Below, in pieces: positions 1 to 6,761 of a stretch of 20,632 bases of DNA. The number at the start of each line of letters is the position of its first letter. Positions within the stretch are counted from its first letter, which is position 1. Source of the stretch: an uncultured Atopobium sp. (GTDB lineage Bacteria; Actinomycetota; Coriobacteriia; Coriobacteriales; Atopobiaceae). The notes beneath the pieces are model-generated. The model was not told the origin of the DNA. It saw nothing but the letters and a program-made list of their open reading frames with translations, and searched no databases. The stretch is from NCBI GenBank assembly GCA_900555335.1, contig USKU01000014.1, positions 1 through 20,632 of the forward strand, in the 5' to 3' direction. A program made the translations under genes and the position numbers.

Positions 1-702
1 AAAGAGGTCCTGACTCAAAACAACAGCAAGCGAGCAAAGATCAGCGCGCTCGTCAACAAGCATGCCTTCAACCTGTTCAGGAGGCATGTAGCCTACCGTA
101 CCTCCGCGAGCACCACCATAACCAGCAGCTGAGGCAAGTGTTGCCATACCAAAGTCGGCAAGTTTTACCGTACCCTGGCGGTCGATCATGATGTTTGTTG
201 GCTTAATGTCCAGATGGAGTACGCCGTTTTCATGGGCATAGTGAAGCGCTTTTGCAAGTGAAGACACCATGTGAGCAGCTTCGGTATAGGTAAGGTAGCC
301 ACCCTCAACGCGAGCCAAGAGCTCCGATAAATTAAGGCCATCAACAAACTCCATGACCAGGTAAGCGTAATCGCCTTCAATCTCAAAGTCATGGACGGTC
401 ACAATGTTGGGATGAGCCAATAAGCAGGCAGTTCGAGCTTCAGAAAGAGCCTCGTCAACAGTTGAAGCAAGCACGCCGGGAGTTTCGGAAGCTCCCAACA
501 ATGGCATACGTTTAATGGCTACGCGCCTCTGCAAACGAGTATCCCAGCAGGTACAAACGGTGCCAAAACCTCCGTTGCCTCTTCGAGCAAGAACGCGATA
601 TCGGTCCAGCAAAATTTCTGGCTCAGCCGCAGGTGATGCCTGCTGAGCAGAAGGTGAATGTAGATATGTAGTCTGCGTGGTCTGTGACCGCGAGTCACTC
701 AC
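1..702 (-). CDS. Serine/threonine protein kinase, PknB-like, N-terminal part (runs off the window)
   Basis: The frame is open from a GTG at 702 to base 1, giving 234 codons with no stop, so only the 5' part of the gene is present. The GTG is preceded by a strong AGGAGG, which decides the start. The N-terminal ~30 residues are Ser/Thr/Gln-rich and probably disordered. The kinase domain starts near residue 33: glycine loop GNGGFG (42-47), VAIK with the ATP-binding Lys64, a helix-C Glu (84 or 88), catalytic loop HLDIKPTN (163-170) with Asp165, and DFG (183-185). Residue 164 is Leu where most Hanks kinases have Arg (HRD), so it is a non-RD-type kinase. No membrane segment is seen in the visible part; PASTA or transmembrane regions, if any, would lie outside. 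The catalytic residues are intact, so it should be an active cytoplasmic kinase domain. Substrates cannot be inferred from this context. Confidence 0.93.
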   Translation of the reverse strand, partial: MSDSRSQTTQTTYLHSPSAQQASPAAEPEILLDRYRVLARRGNGGFGTVCTCWDTRLQRRVAIKRMPLLGASETPGVLASTVDEALSEARTACLLAHPNIVTVHDFEIEGDYAYLVMEFVDGLNLSELLARVEGGYLTYTEAAHMVSSLAKALHYAHENGVLHLDIKPTNIMIDRQGTVKLADFGMATLASAAGYGGARGGTVGYMPPEQVEGMLVDERADLCSLAVVLSQDLF

Positions 703-835
703 GGCAACCTCCTGTGTTTAAAGTGTGTTTGTCGGCCGTGACTGTCTATATTCTACCGCTGAAAAGAATTTTCTTATATATCTATTGTTTTTCCATTAGA
801 AGAAAACAAAATGTTGTAGTATTATTCCCTAGCAC

Positions 836-922
836 GCGGGTGTGGCGGAATTGGCAGACGCGTACGGTTCAGGTCCGTATGAACGCAAGTTCATGGGGGT
901 TCAAGTCCCTTCGCCCGCACCA
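836..922 (+). tRNA. tRNA-Leu(CAG)
   Basis: An 87-nt class II tRNA. The acceptor stem is GCGGGTG paired with CGCCCGC, the discriminator is A919 and CCA is encoded at 920-922. The anticodon loop TTCAGGT puts CAG at 870-872, reading CUG codons. A long variable arm (GAAC/GTTC stem) and a GGTTCAAGTCC T-arm are present. A TATTAT hexamer at 820-825 is a plausible -10 element about 10 bases upstream, but the -35 region is poor. Confidence 0.97.
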
Positions 923-931
923 TTTACATTT

Positions 932-958
932 AAAAAAGCCCCTTCACGGGGCTTTTTT
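932..958. terminator. Bidirectional rho-independent terminator between tRNA-Leu and the small membrane protein gene
   Basis: The stem GCCCC/GGGGC has a 5-nt loop and is flanked by six A on the left and six T on the right. It therefore terminates the tRNA-Leu on the plus strand and the convergent 72-aa gene on the minus strand. Confidence 0.92.
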
Positions 959-963
959 GTTGC

Positions 964-1182
964 CTATTTGTTGTCTGCCTCAAAGTCAGACCAGCCTTCT
1001 TGGTCTTCTCCAAAGAGATCCCAGTCATCCTCAGTCTTTTTATGGTTGAAATACATCTTCTTAGTTTTGCGCTCTAACACAAAAGAAATAACCAAAAAGA
1101 GCAGAATTCCACCAAGTACGAGGAACAACACACCGGTTTTATCGCCAAAAAGCCAGCCGACAAATGAGTTAATTGCGTCCAT
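964..1182 (-). CDS. Small single-span membrane protein of unknown function
   Basis: A 72-aa reading frame starting at ATG 1182, with GGAG about nine bases upstream, and ending just before a bidirectional terminator. Residues ~15-37 form one strongly hydrophobic segment (GVLFLVLGGILLFLVISFVL) followed by the basic stretch ERKTKK, so by the positive-inside rule the C-terminus should be cytoplasmic. The tail after residue 45 is acidic and Trp-rich (DDWDLFGEDQEGW). It has no catalytic motif and I do not recognise a family. A good ribosome binding site, a proper terminator and a membrane-protein composition make it a real gene. It is convergent with tRNA-Leu and divergent from serS, so it appears monocistronic. 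A small membrane regulator or scaffold is possible but not shown. Confidence 0.75.
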   Translation of the reverse strand: MDAINSFVGWLFGDKTGVLFLVLGGILLFLVISFVLERKTKKMYFNHKKTEDDWDLFGEDQEGWSDFEADNK

Positions 1183-1223
1183 AATCTAGCTCCAGAACAT
1201 GTGAAGGGTTAAGAATCTGAATA

Positions 1224-1237
1224 CAAGTATATACTTG
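1224..1237. promoter_or_regulatory. 14-bp perfect palindrome upstream of serS
   Basis: CAAGTATATACTTG is a perfect dyad between the divergent 72-aa gene and serS, 56 bases before the serS start. It contains a TATACT hexamer (1230-1235) that could act as a -10 element. Whether it is an operator or a chance AT-rich dyad is open. Confidence 0.35.
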
Positions 1238-1293
1238 GTAAGCTATAAGAAAAAATGCACTGCCAAAAAAGTGTTGATTCAAGGAGAAGCTGC

Positions 1294-2577
1294 ATGCTTG
1301 ATATCAAATTTGTGCGCGAGAATCCTGACCTCGTAGATAAGTCTTGCGAGTCCAGGCAAAACGCCCATTGGGATCGCGAGAAATTCTTTGAGCTTGACGA
1401 GGAGCGCAGGAGCGTAATTGCCGAGGTTGAGTCTCTTCAGGCAGAGCGTAACGCTGTTTCTAAGCAGATTGGCCTTCTTATGCGTGAGGGCAAGAAGGAA
1501 GAGGCTGAGGCAGCTAAAGAGCAGGTAGCAGCTAACAAAGATCGTATCGCAGAGCTTGATCAGCGCCGCGGAGAGGTTGAGGAAGAGCTCACCGCCCTTG
1601 TTGCGGCTATTCCAAACATTCCTGACGCATCCGTTCCTTATGGCAAGGATGATTCCGATAACCCTGAGGTTCGCAAGTGGGGAGAGCCAACTCAGTTTGA
1701 TTTTGAGCCAAAGGCGCACTGGGATCTTGGACCCGAGCTGGGCATGATTGATTTTGACCGTGGCGTAAAGCTTGCAGGAACTCGCTTCTATCTTCTTGGC
1801 GGCATGGGCGCTCGCATGGAGCGTGCGCTTATCAACTTCATGATTGATACACATAACCAGGCAGGCTTCAAAGAGTGGTGGCCACCAGTTATCACAAATC
1901 AGGACTCTCTGTTTGGCACTGGTCAGCTCCCTAAGTTTGAAGAAGATCTCTATCACGTACAGCCTGACCTCTACCTCATTCCAACTGCTGAGGTCCAGCT
2001 CACAAACATCCATCGTGACGAGATTCTGGACGCATCTCAGCTCCCTCTGCTCTATACCGCATTCACCCCATGCTTCCGCGAGGAGGCAGGTTCAGCTGGT
2101 CGAGACACCCGTGGCATCATCCGCGTCCACCAGTTTGACAAGGTAGAGATGGTCAAGTTTGCAAAGCCTGAAGACTCCATGAATCAGCTTGAGTCCATGG
2201 TTCAGGAAGCCGAGAAGATCCTCCAGCTTCTGGGTCTTCCTTATCACGTGGTTACTCTCTGCACTGGTGACATTGGCTTCTCTGCATGCAAGTGTTATGA
2301 CATTGAAGTTTGGCTCCCAAGCTATAACGCATACAAGGAGATTTCTTCTTGCTCTAACTGCTGGGATTTCCAGGCTCGTCGTGCAAATATCCGCTATAAG
2401 GATCCAGCAGAGTTCAAGGGCACCCGTCTAGTTCACACGCTTAACGGCTCCGGTCTGGCAGTTGGCCGTACCATGGCTGCAATTATGGAGAATTATCAGA
2501 ACGCAGATGGCTCCGTTACCGTGCCTGAGGCGCTCCGTCCTTACATGGGTGGCATCGAGGTTATTCGCCCAGAATAG
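1294..2577 (+). CDS. serS: Seryl-tRNA synthetase
   Basis: Charges tRNA-Ser with serine in the cytoplasm. The protein is 427 aa, normal for bacterial SerRS. The start is ATG 1294, preceded by AAGGAGAAG (1281-1289), which gives the canonical N-terminus MLDIKFVREN; an in-frame extension to 1255 has no ribosome binding site. Residues ~27-100 are Glu/Lys/Arg-rich and match the long helical tRNA-binding arm of the family. The class II core follows: motif 2 FREEAGSAGRDTRG from residue 261, and motif 3 GSGLAVGRTM from residue 385, with ATP-contacting Arg392. The serine-pocket context TAEVQLTN is also present. It ends before a stem-loop at 2611. No T-box leader is visible upstream. A tRNA-Ser gene lies about 700 bases downstream on the other strand, probably by coincidence. 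Confidence 0.98.
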   Translation: MLDIKFVRENPDLVDKSCESRQNAHWDREKFFELDEERRSVIAEVESLQAERNAVSKQIGLLMREGKKEEAEAAKEQVAANKDRIAELDQRRGEVEEELTALVAAIPNIPDASVPYGKDDSDNPEVRKWGEPTQFDFEPKAHWDLGPELGMIDFDRGVKLAGTRFYLLGGMGARMERALINFMIDTHNQAGFKEWWPPVITNQDSLFGTGQLPKFEEDLYHVQPDLYLIPTAEVQLTNIHRDEILDASQLPLLYTAFTPCFREEAGSAGRDTRGIIRVHQFDKVEMVKFAKPEDSMNQLESMVQEAEKILQLLGLPYHVVTLCTGDIGFSACKCYDIEVWLPSYNAYKEISSCSNCWDFQARRANIRYKDPAEFKGTRLVHTLNGSGLAVGRTMAAIMENYQNADGSVTVPEALRPYMGGIEVIRPE

Positions 2578-2610
2578 TTTCTCTTTTTAATCAAAACTGA
2601 TTCAATTCTT

Positions 2611-2649
2611 GAAATGGTCTTCTACAGAATTGTGGAGACCATTTCTTTT
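2611..2649 (+). terminator. Probable serS terminator
   Basis: A 10-bp perfect stem, GAAATGGTCT paired with AGACCATTTC, closes a 15-nt loop and is followed by a short T tract (TTTTA). The stem is good but the U-tract is short, so efficiency may be partial. Confidence 0.65.
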
Positions 2650-2652
2650 AGT

Positions 2653-2689
2653 GATTTATAGAACATATGTTCTATAAATCAGCTATACT
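2653..2689 (+). promoter_or_regulatory. 28-bp perfect palindrome (LexA-like core) overlapping the promoter of the 2719 gene
   Basis: Bases 2653-2680 form a perfect, loopless 28-bp palindrome with half-site GATTTATAGAACAT. Its centre GAACATATGTTC fits the GAAC-N4-GTTC core of Gram-positive LexA (SOS) boxes. A TATACT -10 hexamer follows at 2684-2689, so the -35 region lies inside the palindrome, as expected for a repressor site. A loopless palindrome without a T tract fits a dimeric protein-binding site better than an RNA hairpin. That LexA is the binder is inference. Confidence 0.65.
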
Positions 2690-2718
2690 GAGATCAGTAA
2701 AGGAAGAAAGAGGTGGCT

Positions 2719-3039
2719 ATGAAAGGTCTGGTAGAGGTACAGAAAGAAATTGTATTAAGGCAGTTTGTTCAGGGTAGTGCGGCAAAAATTGGATTCGGCC
2801 ACAAGGAGTTTTATTCAGAGATCCATATTGCATCAGAGCAACTTGCAACTTTAAGAAAGTGGATTTCAAGCCAAGGTAGAGTGGGTTTAAAAGATCTAAG
2901 CCCACAAGAGTATCTGGAGGTCATCATGGCAGAAACATGTATGGCTGAGGTAATGGATGAGCTTGATGAAGCCGGTATTTCTTATCAGTATTTGTATGCA
3001 AACTCTTCCGGTGAAGTAGCTTTAAGACCAGGTAGATAA
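2719..3039 (+). CDS. Uncharacterised small protein behind a LexA-like operator
   Basis: Starts at ATG 2719 (106 aa), or at GTG 2713 if the two extra residues are used. GAGGTG at 2710-2715 sits close to the ATG and AGGAAG at 2701-2706 would serve the GTG; I prefer the ATG. The product is soluble, mixed-charge and mostly helical by appearance, with no signal peptide, membrane segment or metal motif. The middle is Glu/Met-rich (VIMAETCMAEVMDELDEAG) and the C-terminus is basic (RPGR). I do not recognise a family. It is a single gene between the serS terminator and two convergent tRNA genes. The 28-bp palindrome over its promoter suggests tight repression, possibly by LexA, so a damage-induced role is one possibility, but nothing in the protein itself shows this. 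Confidence 0.8.
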   Translation: MKGLVEVQKEIVLRQFVQGSAAKIGFGHKEFYSEIHIASEQLATLRKWISSQGRVGLKDLSPQEYLEVIMAETCMAEVMDELDEAGISYQYLYANSSGEVALRPGR

Positions 3040-3040
3040 T

Positions 3041-3064
3041 AAAAAAGAGCTCCCGAAGGAGCTC
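3041..3064 (-). terminator. Terminator of tRNA-Arg (minus strand)
   Basis: A 7-bp stem GAGCTCC/GGAGCTC with a CGAA tetraloop, followed on the minus strand by six T (the A run at 3041-3046). There is no T tract in the plus direction, so it serves the tRNA rather than the convergent gene ending at 3039. Confidence 0.9.
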
Positions 3065-3075
3065 CTAAGTTCAAG

Positions 3076-3152
3076 TGGTGCGGCGTATAGGATTCGAACC
3101 TATGACGCCCTGATTCGTAGTCAGGTCCTCTATCCAGCTGAGGTAACGCCGC
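3076..3152 (-). tRNA. tRNA-Arg(ACG)
   Basis: A 77-nt tRNA with acceptor stem GCGGCGT/ACGCCGC, discriminator A and encoded CCA. The anticodon loop CTACGAA gives ACG (complement of 3116-3118). A34 would normally be edited to inosine by TadA to read CGU/CGC/CGA. The T-arm GGTTCGAATCC is standard. Confidence 0.97.
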
Positions 3153-3164
3153 GTGCAAGTAGAT

Positions 3165-3193
3165 AGAATGCCATTTTCCAGTTAAAAATGCAA
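3165..3193 (-). promoter_or_regulatory. Probable promoter of tRNA-Arg
   Basis: On the minus strand, TTGCAT (3193-3188) and CATTCT (3170-3165) are separated by exactly 17 bases and lie 12 bases before the tRNA 5' end. Confidence 0.5.
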
Positions 3194-3225
3194 GACTAAT
3201 CTTAGAAAAAGTTCTTATTGGTAAG

Positions 3226-3255
3226 AAAAAAGCTCGTTGCAGAGATGCAACGAGC
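3226..3255 (-). terminator. Terminator of tRNA-Ser (minus strand)
   Basis: A 9-bp perfect stem GCTCGTTGC/GCAACGAGC with a 6-nt loop, followed on the minus strand by six T (3231-3226). It separates the two tRNA transcripts. Confidence 0.92.
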
Positions 3256-3264
3256 AGAAAATTC

Positions 3265-3355
3265 TGGCGGAGAGCTGGGGATTCGAACCCCAGATGGGCT
3301 TGGGGCCCATACTCGCTTAGCAGGCGAGCACCTTCGGCCTCTCGGTCAGCTCTCC
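3265..3355 (-). tRNA. tRNA-Ser(GCT)
   Basis: A 91-nt class II tRNA with acceptor stem GGAGAGC/GCTCTCC, discriminator G and encoded CCA. The anticodon loop CTGCTAA gives GCT (complement of 3319-3321), reading AGC/AGU. The long GC-rich variable arm (ATGGGC/GCCCAT) is the serine identity element. Confidence 0.97.
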
Positions 3356-3372
3356 AAAATGGGTGCTTGAGA

Positions 3373-3401
3373 ATGATACCCCGAACTGGCGTCACTCACA
3401 A
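3373..3401 (-). promoter_or_regulatory. Probable promoter of tRNA-Ser
   Basis: On the minus strand, TTGTGA (3401-3396) and TATCAT (3378-3373) are separated by 17 bases, about 18 bases before the tRNA 5' end. It lies just after the gluQ stop codon, so the tRNA need not depend on read-through. Confidence 0.6.
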
Positions 3402-3410
3402 TAAGACATT

Positions 3411-4346
3411 TTACAAAACATGTGAAAAATGCTCAACAACCACGTTTTTTCGGTGAGCGCGAAGTACATCCCATGAAAAGCGATTGGCAACTTGTACTGC
3501 AGAAAGAGGTTCTTCTTTTTCTGCAAGACCTATGCAATAAGCCAGAAAGCCAAGAATCTCTTCTGGTGTTTTTCCTTGGTCTCTCAGAACACCAAGATCT
3601 AGATCGTGATTGCGTTTAGAAAGTCTCCTGCCATCAGGTGCAACCAGTAAGGGGAGGTGAGCATAGATGGGATGAGAAAAACCAAGCACGTCTTGCAAAT
3701 AAAGCTGTCTGGGAGTAGATGAAAGAAGATCTGATCCTCTAACTACTTCAGTTACGCCCATGTCAGCATCGTCAACTACTACAGCAAGCTGATATGCAAA
3801 AACTTCGTCTGCACGCTGGACAATAAAGTCTCCACATAATTTAGAAAGATTTTGAGATGTTTGACCATAGACTTTGTCTTCAAACGCGTAGGTCTTATTA
3901 GCAACTCGTATGCGAGTTGCTGGAATTTTATGTTTGGAAAGCTCTTCACGCTCGGATTTGCTCAGGTCGCGGCAGGTTCCCGCATAGACATATGCACCAT
4001 CGCTGGCATGAGGGGCTTGTGCAGCGTGTAAGTCTGCTCGGGAACAAAAGCAAGGATATAAAAGTTCTTGTTGTTTCAATTTCAATAGAGCGTCCTGATA
4101 GAGATCAGTACGCTTGCTTTGGAAAAACGGTCCTCTGTCCCAAGTTAGTCCCAGCCACTGTAAATCATCTAGGAGAAGAGAGGTGTATTGAGGATTATGA
4201 GCACGAATATCTAAGTCTTCAATGCGAAGAATAAAGCTGCCATTTTGGGAACGAACGCTGGCCCAAGCCATAAGCGCTGAGAAAACGTTGCCTAGGTGCA
4301 TCCTTCCAGAAGGAGTTGGCGCAAATCTTCCAATGCAAGAACTCAT
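3411..4346 (-). CDS. gluQ: Glutamyl-Q tRNA(Asp) synthetase
   Basis: GluQRS activates glutamate and attaches it to the queuosine base at position 34 of tRNA-Asp. The protein is 311 aa, the usual size, and lacks the anticodon-binding domain of full-length GluRS. Seen in the sequence: class I start GRFAPTPSGRMHLGN (6-20) with the HIGH-like MHLG, zinc ligands of the GluQRS type (Cys99, Cys101, a Tyr at 119 or 121, Cys125), and the KMSKS-like RLSKR (241-245, Lys244). ATG 4346 lies two bases after the stop of the upstream acetyltransferase gene and uses a GGAG inside its last codons, so the two are probably translationally coupled. tRNA-Ser and tRNA-Arg lie downstream on the same strand but have their own promoters. 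The distinction from a short glutamyl-tRNA synthetase rests on length and the zinc site. Confidence 0.93.
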   Translation of the reverse strand: MSSCIGRFAPTPSGRMHLGNVFSALMAWASVRSQNGSFILRIEDLDIRAHNPQYTSLLLDDLQWLGLTWDRGPFFQSKRTDLYQDALLKLKQQELLYPCFCSRADLHAAQAPHASDGAYVYAGTCRDLSKSEREELSKHKIPATRIRVANKTYAFEDKVYGQTSQNLSKLCGDFIVQRADEVFAYQLAVVVDDADMGVTEVVRGSDLLSSTPRQLYLQDVLGFSHPIYAHLPLLVAPDGRRLSKRNHDLDLGVLRDQGKTPEEILGFLAYCIGLAEKEEPLSAVQVANRFSWDVLRAHRKNVVVEHFSHVL

Positions 4347-4348
4347 TC

Positions 4349-4978
4349 TTAGAGATCTCCCGCATAGATATAGGCAAAGCCAAAGTCTTGTCCGTTCGCT
4401 TTAACCGGAGCTTTATCTTTACAGACAAGACCCTTGTGTTGATAGAAACTAATGTCGCAGTCATCATCTGTTGCAAGGAAGCAATGCTTAGCTCCTTGTT
4501 CTTTCAAAAAATTGAGCATATAGGAAAAGAGCATACCGCCGACACCTTTTCCTTGAGCAGCAGGGCTTACGCAGAATAGTGTAATTTCCCACTTGGGAAT
4601 TTTAACTCCTTCATTCCAGTATTTGCGGATCAGATTTGATTCGACGGTACCAGCGGCTTCATAGCCTTCAAAGTCTTTCGGGCTTAAGAGTTTTTTAGCT
4701 GTAATGGTTGAGGCATTTTCAAGCTCAATCCATTTCTGCTTATCTTCTGGATCTTCTCCGTTGGAGCAGAAAATAAAGCCGAGAACTGTATTTCCGTGTT
4801 TTGCAACAAAACGATGAGTTGAAACACCAATGTAGTAAGAAATATCAATGGTAGCCAGAGACCTACTGGTTTCTTTAGATTCATCGCCATCCAAGTACCA
4901 GACGCGTTCAACGATTGATATAAGTTCTGGTAAGTCAGTATCTTCGAAGGGGACTATGATTGGAGTATCGGCAGACAT
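4349..4978 (-). CDS. GNAT-family N-acetyltransferase
   Basis: A 209-aa protein of the Gcn5-related acetyltransferase superfamily, which transfers an acetyl group from acetyl-CoA to an amine. The acetyl-CoA pyrophosphate-binding motif A is ITLFCVSPAAQGKGVGGMLF (132-151) with the Q-x-x-G-x-G core at 142-147. The later FYQHKGL segment matches the conserved C-terminal part of the fold. The start is ATG 4978 with AAAGGA about 11 bases upstream. It is the first gene of a two-gene unit with gluQ (two-base gap) and is divergent from purH. The substrate cannot be read from the sequence: small molecules, a ribosomal protein N-terminus or a modified tRNA base are all possible. Coupling to gluQ is suggestive but not evidence of a tRNA role. 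Confidence 0.88.
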   Translation of the reverse strand: MSADTPIIVPFEDTDLPELISIVERVWYLDGDESKETSRSLATIDISYYIGVSTHRFVAKHGNTVLGFIFCSNGEDPEDKQKWIELENASTITAKKLLSPKDFEGYEAAGTVESNLIRKYWNEGVKIPKWEITLFCVSPAAQGKGVGGMLFSYMLNFLKEQGAKHCFLATDDDCDISFYQHKGLVCKDKAPVKANGQDFGFAYIYAGDL

Positions 4979-5118
4979 ATGAAATAGTTCCTTTCAGGTG
5001 TTTTACAGCGGAAGATTATAGAATAGTTTCAAGTTTGTTTACATCTAGTACGTAGTGTTTCGCAGCTGATAGGCTGTAAGTGTTTCTGATAGCAAGTGTC
5101 GAACACAAAGGAGCGGCA

Positions 5119-6708
5119 ATGGCTGAGGCCCCTATCAAACGTGCGCTAATTTCGGTAACAGACAAAACAGGTATTGTTGAATTTGCACAAACGCTTACTA
5201 AAGAGTTTGGCGTTGAGGTAATTTCAACAGGCGGAACCGCAAAAATCCTCGAAGAGGCTGGTGTGCCTGTAGTTCCTATTGAGTCTTATACCGGATTTCC
5301 AGAGATGATGGACGGCCGCGTTAAGACGCTGCATCCTCGTGTTCATGGTGGCCTTTTATGCCGTAGAGATAATCCCGGTCATGTCGCAGATGCAGAGAAT
5401 AATGGTATTGGCATGATTGACCTGGTCTGCGTTAATCTCTATGAGTTTGAGAAGACTGTAGCTGATCCATCAGTAACTCTTGAAAATGCAATTGAGCATA
5501 TCGATATCGGTGGACCTTCAATGCTCCGCTCTGCTGCAAAGAATAATGGTTTTGTTACGGTTGTTGTTGATCCGGCAGATTATGGTCGTGTTCTTGATGA
5601 GATGCGTGTCCATGACGGTGCGACTACAAGGGCTTCTCGCCAGCAGCTGGCTTTGAAGGTATTTAAGACAACGGCTGCATACGATGGCGCTATTGCCACA
5701 TACCTTTCTGGTGTTGTTGAAGCAGAGCAAAGTAAATTCCCAGAGACTTTGCTGGTAAAGGCAATAAAAGAACAAGATCTTCGTTACGGAGAGAATCCTC
5801 AGCAGTCCGCAGCGTTTTATAAGATGCCTGGAGCTCCTGCACACTCTCTGGCAAACGCTCAGCAACTTCAGGGTAAGCCCTTGTCTTACAACAATTTGCT
5901 TGATACTGATGCAGCTTGGGCTGCTGTTCGTGAGTTTGATGATCCATCAGTCATTATTTTGAAGCACCAGAATCCTTGTGGATCTGCTACGGCGGAAAAT
6001 GTTGTTGAGGCATATGATCGAGCATTTGCCTGCGATCCAATCTCTGCGTTTGGTGGAATTATTGCAGTTAATAGAGAGGTTCCTCTGGAGTTTGTTGAGC
6101 ACTTTGCAGACATCAATAAGCAGTTTGTCGAGGTTCTTATTGCACCAAGCTTTACAGAAGAGGCTCTTGAGCGCCTGTCAAAGAGAACAAATCTTCGCGT
6201 ATTGGCTACGGGCGGAATCGATAGAAGCCGCGAGCTTGAGATGAGAACTGTTGACGGAGGTCTTTTAGTACAAGACCTTGACCACGCAGACGAGGCTGCA
6301 GATAGCTTTGAGGTTGTTACTAAGCGCCAACCAACTCCAGAAGAGCTGAGCGATTTGGTATTTGCTTGGAAAGTTTGCAAGACCGTTAAGTCAAATGCAA
6401 TTTTGGTTGCAAAAGATCAGGCTGGAATTGGCATGGGACCAGGTCAGCCAAACCGTGTTGACGCTGCTCTTCTCGCGTGTGAGCGTGCAGAGGCAGCTTG
6501 TGAGCGCATGGGAATTGATTCAAAGAATCTTGTGGCAGCATCTGATGCCTTCTTCCCATTCCGAGATAACGTTGACACATTAGCAGCTCATGGCGTAACG
6601 GCTATCATTCAGCCTGGCGGATCTGTCAGAGATGATGAATCTATTGCTGCTTGTGATGAATGCGGTATTGCAATGGTGTTTACAGGCAAGCGTCACTTTA
6701 GGCACTAA
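5119..6708 (+). CDS. purH: Bifunctional AICAR transformylase / IMP cyclohydrolase
   Basis: Catalyses the last two steps of de novo purine synthesis, AICAR to FAICAR (10-formyl-THF dependent) and FAICAR to IMP. The protein is 529 aa, full length. The start is ATG 5119 with AAAGGAGC (5107-5114); an upstream in-frame ATG at 5080 lacks a ribosome binding site. The N-terminal cyclohydrolase domain has ALISVTDKTG, STGGTAKIL and GRVKTLHPRVHGG. The transformylase domain has DLRYGENPQQ, the catalytic Lys282-His283 pair in ILKHQNPCG, and near the C-terminus SDAFFPFRD and IQPGGSVRDDE. It stands alone rather than in a pur operon and is divergent from the acetyltransferase gene. I see no purine riboswitch in the 140-base leader. 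Confidence 0.98.
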   Translation: MAEAPIKRALISVTDKTGIVEFAQTLTKEFGVEVISTGGTAKILEEAGVPVVPIESYTGFPEMMDGRVKTLHPRVHGGLLCRRDNPGHVADAENNGIGMIDLVCVNLYEFEKTVADPSVTLENAIEHIDIGGPSMLRSAAKNNGFVTVVVDPADYGRVLDEMRVHDGATTRASRQQLALKVFKTTAAYDGAIATYLSGVVEAEQSKFPETLLVKAIKEQDLRYGENPQQSAAFYKMPGAPAHSLANAQQLQGKPLSYNNLLDTDAAWAAVREFDDPSVIILKHQNPCGSATAENVVEAYDRAFACDPISAFGGIIAVNREVPLEFVEHFADINKQFVEVLIAPSFTEEALERLSKRTNLRVLATGGIDRSRELEMRTVDGGLLVQDLDHADEAADSFEVVTKRQPTPEELSDLVFAWKVCKTVKSNAILVAKDQAGIGMGPGQPNRVDAALLACERAEAACERMGIDSKNLVAASDAFFPFRDNVDTLAAHGVTAIIQPGGSVRDDESIAACDECGIAMVFTGKRHFRH

Positions 6709-6709
6709 T

Positions 6710-6738
6710 CTGCTAATTCGGGATTAGCGGTTCATTTT
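6710..6738 (+). terminator. Possible weak terminator after purH
   Basis: An 8-bp stem CTGCTAAT/ATTAGCGG (one G-U pair) with a 5-nt loop, followed by TTCATTTT. The U-tract is interrupted and the next gene begins only 24 bases later, so read-through is likely. Confidence 0.4.
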
Positions 6739-6761
6739 AAAAAAGGTTGGGGGAGGACACT

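Noticed and set aside
881..894. GAAC-N4-GTTC match resembling a LexA box
   Set aside because: It is the variable arm of tRNA-Leu(CAG); its complementarity is explained by tRNA structure.
684..1189. Open frames reading through tRNA-Leu and its terminator
   Set aside because: They cross a clear tRNA gene and a terminator, and the minus-strand 72-aa gene explains the second half.
1190..1293. T-box leader for serS
   Set aside because: No T-box consensus, no terminator/antiterminator pair and no specifier loop in the short upstream region.
1279..2013. 244-codon open frame antisense to serS
   Set aside because: It is a shadow of serS with no recognisable motif, and it runs over the serS start region.
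4979..5118. Purine riboswitch or other aptamer before purH
   Set aside because: No three-way junction with the conserved loop sequences can be drawn, and the leader is short and shared with a divergent gene.
5770..5805. PurH GENPQQ instead of GENPHQ as a sign of inactivation
   Set aside because: The Lys282-His283 pair and all other conserved blocks are intact, and this His is not known to me as essential; probably ordinary variation.
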